From: Cytobacillus dafuensis
GTDB taxonomy: Bacteria; Bacillota; Bacilli; Bacillales; Cytobacillaceae
Direction: 5' to 3'
Length of the DNA: 64,000 nt
Assembly: GCF_007995155.1 (NCBI RefSeq)
Contig: NZ_CP042593.1
Location: 662,001 to 726,000, forward strand
Under the pieces are notes generated by a model that saw only the letters and a program-made list of their open reading frames with translations, had not been told where the DNA came from and searched no databases. Below, in pieces: positions 59,754 to 64,000 of the stretch. The stretch's first letter is position 1; each line of letters opens with the position of its first letter. Position numbers and translations under genes: made by a program.

Positions 59754-61939
59754 CTTCCCGAAAGGTTCCAAAGGATTTAGCCAGCTTTCTATTATATGCT
59801 TTTGGCTTCCTGCTGCTTTGGGAGTGGTTAAGACCGCTCGAACAGCTAACAGATACATCGAATATTATTATATTTATTCTTTTTATTATCGTTTCCCTAT
59901 TCTTGTCTTATATAGGGGCACCTCTATTTATTAGTAGTTTTATTAAATGTGTGTTTATTGTCTTTGCCATACACTTTTTATACTTTGAGGGCTCTTTTTT
60001 TCAAACAGAATGGGTATCTCTGTTCATTAAGGATCTTCTGGAGAACATCGGAGTAGTCGTAGAGAGAGATTGGTCTAATTTGAGCAATATCTTTAGAAGC
60101 TTATTATTTTTTGTGCTTCTATGGTTATTGGCGTATTTAATTCAATATTGGCTGATTGCCAGAAGACAAATTTTTATCTTTTTCTTCATGACATTAATTT
60201 ATATTACGGTTCTTGACACATTCAGTCCGTATGAAGCAGGAGCAGCAATAATAAGAACGGTTATATCTGGCTTTGCGATTATGGGTATGCTGACTTTTTA
60301 CAGGCTTCTTGATAAAGAATTTGTACAAAAAAAGCCTACATTATCCCGAAAATGGATGATCCCTTTAACGATTATGATAGTTATAAGTGTTAGTTTTGGA
60401 CTAGCTGCTCCAAAGGCAGAACCGATATGGCCAGACCCTGTTCCATTTTTTAAATCGTATGGAAAGGGAAGTGGAGGCGAGGGCGGCGGTGTTCGCAGTA
60501 TTGGGTACGACGAGGATGATTCACGGCTTGGCGGGCCATTCATAGGGAATGATCAGCTTGTGTTTACAGCTCAGGTGGAGTCTCGTCATTATTGGAAGGT
60601 AGAAACAAAGGATATTTATACTGGTAAAGGGTGGGATACATCAGGATCTAGGGAATATAGATCTCCATTTACTGGAGAAGACGAAGTTCCTATCTTTTCG
60701 TTTTTTGAACATGATGGGGTGGAAAAAGAAGAGGAGAGAAGTATTCTAAATGCTAATATCCATGACAGGTATATTGTTTATCCTTTAGGAATTAAGAGAA
60801 TTGATACACCTCTCCATCCTAACAGTACTTATTCATTGGAAAATTATACTGAAAAAATTCATTCCGCTTCGATTTTTAATTATTCCGTTGTTTTTGATGC
60901 ACCGAAGTTCAGTGTAACTGCTCTAATGAAAGCAAGTGAAGGGGCAGCGATAGAAAGTGAGTTACTTGATCGATACACACAGCTTCCTGAAGAACTACCC
61001 CAAAGAGTTCGAGACTTGGCATTAGAAATAACTGCTGGAAAGAACACTTGGTACGAAAAAGCAAAAGCATTAGAAGACTATTTAAAGGGCTCCAATTTTA
61101 CTTATGACCAAAAAGAGGTTGCTATCCCTGGTCCAGAAGATGATTATGTCGATCAGTTTTTATTTGATACGCAAATAGGATATTGTGATAACTTCTCTAC
61201 GTCAATGGTTATCATGGCTAGATCGCTTGGGATTCCTACAAGATGGGTCAAAGGATATACAGAAGGGGAATATAAGGGACAGGCTGAAAACAACCGTAAA
61301 ATTTTTGAAGTGACGAACAATAATGCCCATTCATGGGTAGAAGTGTTTTTCCCTGGTATTGGCTGGGTTCCGTTTGAACCAACGAAAAGCTTTTCAAATA
61401 GTGTTCAATTTAATTATGATTATTCTACCCAAAGTAATTCTCAGACTCCGTTAGAACAGCCAAAAAGTGAAGTGAAGGACAAGCCGGATCTATTAGAAGA
61501 AAAAGAAGAGAAAGCGTCCACTTCCTTTTCTTTTAAAAAGCTTATCAGTTCATTTAAGGTGTTTTGGGAGAAAAAATGGAAGTGGCTAGTAGGATTTATA
61601 ATCGCATTAATTGTCTTGGCTTTTGTCATTTATCGTGTCCGTGGTAAATGGCTTCCCTACTACTTAGCTTTAAGATATAAATGGTCGAAGAAGGATGATA
61701 ACTTCCAGCGGGCTTATTTACTATTATTACGTGAACTGAAACGCTACGGCTTGCCGCGAAAAGAAGGGCAAACATTAAGAGATTATGCAGAATACGTTGA
61801 TCGTTTCTTTTCGACTACTGAAATGACCCGATTAACTGCCCGTTATGAGAAATTAATTTATCGAGGCGAATTAAATGAGGGAAGCTGGAAAGAGACAAAG
61901 AAATTGTGGGAAAATTTAATCAAAAAAACAATCGCTTGA
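59750..61939 (+). CDS. Transglutaminase-like membrane protein (TgpA type)
   Basis: This 729-residue protein has about six N-terminal membrane helices (first 220 residues) and then a large extracellular part with the transglutaminase/protease core. The catalytic Cys is in IGYCDNFSTSMVIMARSLG (near residue 484), the His is in NNAHSWVEVFFPG (near residue 530) and the probable Asp/Glu region follows in VPFEPTKSF. A further membrane helix at about 612-630 and a cytoplasmic DUF4129-like tail complete the TgpA build. It overlaps the DUF58 gene by four bases. The substrate is unknown; cell-surface protein processing is likely. Confidence 0.93.
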   Translation: MTSRKVPKDLASFLLYAFGFLLLWEWLRPLEQLTDTSNIIIFILFIIVSLFLSYIGAPLFISSFIKCVFIVFAIHFLYFEGSFFQTEWVSLFIKDLLENIGVVVERDWSNLSNIFRSLLFFVLLWLLAYLIQYWLIARRQIFIFFFMTLIYITVLDTFSPYEAGAAIIRTVISGFAIMGMLTFYRLLDKEFVQKKPTLSRKWMIPLTIMIVISVSFGLAAPKAEPIWPDPVPFFKSYGKGSGGEGGGVRSIGYDEDDSRLGGPFIGNDQLVFTAQVESRHYWKVETKDIYTGKGWDTSGSREYRSPFTGEDEVPIFSFFEHDGVEKEEERSILNANIHDRYIVYPLGIKRIDTPLHPNSTYSLENYTEKIHSASIFNYSVVFDAPKFSVTALMKASEGAAIESELLDRYTQLPEELPQRVRDLALEITAGKNTWYEKAKALEDYLKGSNFTYDQKEVAIPGPEDDYVDQFLFDTQIGYCDNFSTSMVIMARSLGIPTRWVKGYTEGEYKGQAENNRKIFEVTNNNAHSWVEVFFPGIGWVPFEPTKSFSNSVQFNYDYSTQSNSQTPLEQPKSEVKDKPDLLEEKEEKASTSFSFKKLISSFKVFWEKKWKWLVGFIIALIVLAFVIYRVRGKWLPYYLALRYKWSKKDDNFQRAYLLLLRELKRYGLPRKEGQTLRDYAEYVDRFFSTTEMTRLTARYEKLIYRGELNEGSWKETKKLWENLIKKTIA

Positions 61940-62200
61940 CCGGAAAAAAGACCTGTTGTTAAAATAGGTTCATTAGTGAACGAGCTATATTTAACGTAAT
62001 TTTCAATCGTTCTTAAGTTAAATAATAAATTGAATGCAAATGACTTCATATATCCTCGATAATATGGTTCGAAAGTTTCTACCAGATCACCGTAAATGAT
62101 TTGACTATGAAGGCAGATAATTCTGTTGTTTTATATTTATAAAAACTAGAATCTCTGCCTTCACCATTTTTATTTGGGGAGGGGATTCTGGTTTTTTCTT
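61940..62200. other. Intergenic region upstream of the guaA repeat
   Basis: Gene-free. It contains a weak hairpin (ACCTGTT/AATAGGT near 61950) that may end the MoxR operon, and the terminator at 62143-62199. I looked for a purine riboswitch before guaA and did not see one. Confidence 0.45.
62143..62199 (+). terminator. Intrinsic terminator upstream of copy 5 repeat
   Basis: AAACTAGAATCTCTGCC pairs with GGGAGGGGATTCTGGTTT (several mismatches), followed by a T-run that directly abuts the TTTAT of the next repeat. Confidence 0.65.
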
Positions 62201-62360
62201 TTTATCGCAGATTAACGGGCAGTAAGACCCCCACTTCAAGGTTGCGAGAGAATCAAAGAAACCTAAGTGGGGGATCAACTGCCCGTAAAGGCCCGATTGG
62301 TTCAACTAACCATCAGTGGGGGATGATAGAGAACCCCCACTGATGGAAGTTTCACTTTAT
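62201..62360 (+). repeat. bcr1-like structured repeat, copy 5
   Basis: 160 bp with TTTAT at both ends (62201-62205 and 62356-62360). Both hairpins are intact. It lies 110 bases before the guaA start and right after a terminator T-run, a T-rich spot that would supply the TTTAT target. Confidence 0.85.
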
Positions 62361-62470
62361 GAAGTATGTTTTTGCATTCAAATGGAGATTGTAAATGCGT
62401 TAATATTTATGAAACTGTGAACACTATGCATAATCATATGCATTCAAATAACTTAATGGGGTGAACTTAC

Positions 62471-64000
62471 GTGACGGCGAAACCAGAAATGCAAGGTCAA
62501 GAAATGATTGTTGTTTTAGATTTTGGAAGTCAGTATAACCAGTTAATTACACGAAGAATTAGAGAGTTTGGTGTTTATAGTGAATTGCATCCTCATACGA
62601 TTACCGCTGAGGAAATTAAAAAGATGAATCCTAAAGGAATCATTTTTTCTGGCGGTCCTAACAGCGTATACGAGGAAGGTGCTTTTCGCTGTGACGAGGA
62701 AATTTTCGAGCTTGGCTTGCCTATTTTCGGTATTTGCTATGGAATGCAATTAATGACGATGCATTTCGGTGGTAAGGTAGAAAAGGCGAAACATCGTGAA
62801 TATGGTAAAGCAGAGATTAAAATTGAAAATCAATCAAAGCTATTTGCTGATTTACCGACTGTACAAACGGTTTGGATGAGTCATGGTGATTTAGTTGTTG
62901 AAGCTCCTCAAGGATTTACTGTCGATGGAATAAATCCTTCATGTCCGATTGCTGCCATGAGTAATGAAGAACGTAGTATGTATGCTGTTCAATTCCATCC
63001 AGAAGTTCTACACTCTGTATATGGAAATGATATTCTGAAGAATTTTGTTTTCGGTGTATGTGAGTGTAAAGGCGATTGGTCGATGGAGAATTTTATTGAA
63101 GTTGAAATGGAAAAAATCCGTCAAACTGTTGGAGATAAAAAAGTACTTTGCGCTTTAAGCGGCGGTGTTGATTCCTCCGTGGTAGCTGTACTTATTCATA
63201 AAGCCATTGGTGATCAGTTAACATGTATCTTTGTTGATCATGGTCTGCTTCGTAAAGAGGAAGCAGAAGGTGTTATGAAGACTTTTGCAGAAGGCTTCCA
63301 TATGAATGTCATTAAGGTTGACGCACAAGAGCGCTTCTTAAGTAAGCTAAAGGGCGTAGCTGATCCAGAACAGAAGCGTAAGATTATTGGAAATGAATTT
63401 ATTTATGTCTTTGATGATGAGGCAGCTAAGCTTGAGGGTATTGAGTTTTTAGCGCAAGGAACACTTTATACAGATATTATCGAAAGCGGCACAGCGACTG
63501 CTCAAACAATCAAGTCCCATCATAATGTGGGCGGACTTCCAGAAGATATGCAATTTACGTTAATTGAGCCATTAAACACTTTATTTAAAGATGAAGTAAG
63601 AGCATTAGGAACAGAGCTAGGAATTCCAGATGAAATTGTTTGGAGACAACCATTCCCAGGTCCTGGTCTAGGTATCCGTGTTCTTGGAGAAATCTCTGAT
63701 GATAAACTTGAAATCGTTCGTGAATCAGATTTTATTTTACGCGACGAAATCAAAAAGGCAGGACTTGACCGTGATGTATGGCAATATTTCACTGTACTGC
63801 CTAACATCAGAAGTGTAGGCGTTATGGGAGATGCTCGTACTTATGACTACACGATCGGCATACGTGCCGTAACTTCCATTGATGGAATGACATCTGACTG
63901 GGCAAGAATTCCTTGGGATGTACTTGAAGTTATTTCATCGCGAATTGTAAACGAAGTAGCTCATGTAAACCGTGTTGTGTACGATATTACAAGCAAGCCG
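62471..64000 (+). CDS. guaA: GMP synthase (glutamine-hydrolysing), 3' end cut by window
   Basis: Reading from GTG 62471, 510 codons are present and the frame runs off the window end, a few residues short of the usual length of about 513. The glutamine amidotransferase half has [19 protein letters not shown], the nucleophile Cys in GICYGMQLM and the His-x-Glu in [10 protein letters not shown]. The synthetase half has the pyrophosphatase loop [11 protein letters not shown] and [11 protein letters not shown]. It makes GMP from XMP. In related Bacilli guaA lies downstream of groESL, consistent with the groEL fragment in this window. Confidence 0.97.
   Translation, partial: MTAKPEMQGQEMIVVLDFGSQYNQLITRRIREFGVYSELHPHTITAEEIKKMNPKGIIFSGGPNSVYEEGAFRCDEEIFELGLPIFGICYGMQLMTMHFGGKVEKAKHREYGKAEIKIENQSKLFADLPTVQTVWMSHGDLVVEAPQGFTVDGINPSCPIAAMSNEERSMYAVQFHPEVLHSVYGNDILKNFVFGVCECKGDWSMENFIEVEMEKIRQTVGDKKVLCALSGGVDSSVVAVLIHKAIGDQLTCIFVDHGLLRKEEAEGVMKTFAEGFHMNVIKVDAQERFLSKLKGVADPEQKRKIIGNEFIYVFDDEAAKLEGIEFLAQGTLYTDIIESGTATAQTIKSHHNVGGLPEDMQFTLIEPLNTLFKDEVRALGTELGIPDEIVWRQPFPGPGLGIRVLGEISDDKLEIVRESDFILRDEIKKAGLDRDVWQYFTVLPNIRSVGVMGDARTYDYTIGIRAVTSIDGMTSDWARIPWDVLEVISSRIVNEVAHVNRVVYDITSKP

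Noticed and set aside
62361..62470. Guanine riboswitch in the guaA leader
   Set aside because: The conserved purine aptamer core and its paired loops are absent; only a small ATGCAT inverted repeat is seen.

Overview
The window looks like a chromosomal segment of a low-GC, Gram-positive Bacillaceae bacterium. Strong AGGAGG ribosome binding sites, frequent TTG/GTG starts, lipoprotein signal peptides, a single-membrane Tad apparatus, a ccpN-ppsR-ppdK operon and guaA at the right edge all fit this. There are five copies of a 160-bp structured repeat with TTTAT ends, resembling the bcr1 element known from the Bacillus cereus group. I do not name a species.

Left part (1-16.8 kb): accessory DNA that appears to have accreted at the 3' end of groEL. 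Two gap-free 153-bp direct repeats (1622-1774 and 5707-5859), both ending in the last groEL codons plus a stop, flank a 4-kb island. The island carries an AbiU2-like HEPN protein, a small membrane protein and a fusion of a DNA cytosine methyltransferase fold, lacking its catalytic cysteine, to a PD-(D/E)XK nuclease. Next come an alpha/beta hydrolase, a c-di-GMP-I riboswitch with its leader terminator, a small STAS-like protein, an acetyltransferase and a chemotaxis receptor. A hydantoin-type nitrogen cassette follows (NCS1 permease, DUF917, HyuA-like protein, M19 dipeptidase, XRE-cupin regulator). A 44-codon groEL 3' fragment at 16656-16790 closes the region. No integrase or transposase gene is present.

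Middle (17-38.8 kb): a pirin/azoreductase/HxlR stress module whose regulator and pirin genes share a 41-bp upstream sequence, then an orphan ABC substrate-binding lipoprotein. The main locus is a monoderm Tad/Flp pilus operon (CpaB, TadZ, TadA, TadB, TadC, Flp pilin, TadE, TadG-like) interleaved with von Willebrand A (vWA) proteins and a secreted tryptophan-repeat protein. It ends in a PrsW-type intramembrane protease fused to a C-terminal polymorphic-toxin-like domain, followed by a probable immunity gene and a decayed duplicate of the fusion's central region.

Right part (38.9-64 kb): fermentation genes pflB-pflA and adhE, the latter with a near-consensus Rex operator; ccpN-ppsR-ppdK for phosphoenolpyruvate/pyruvate control; three more vWA lipoproteins; a DUF2207 membrane protein; a MoxR-DUF58-transglutaminase operon; and guaA, cut by the window end.

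The five vWA proteins form one family with two conserved cysteines in the vWA domain. The most unusual content is the PrsW-toxin-immunity module attached to the Tad/vWA locus, and the att-flanked island with the pseudo-methyltransferase nuclease. Several genes here seem to use rare starts (ATT at 35382 and 50108, CTG at 37496).
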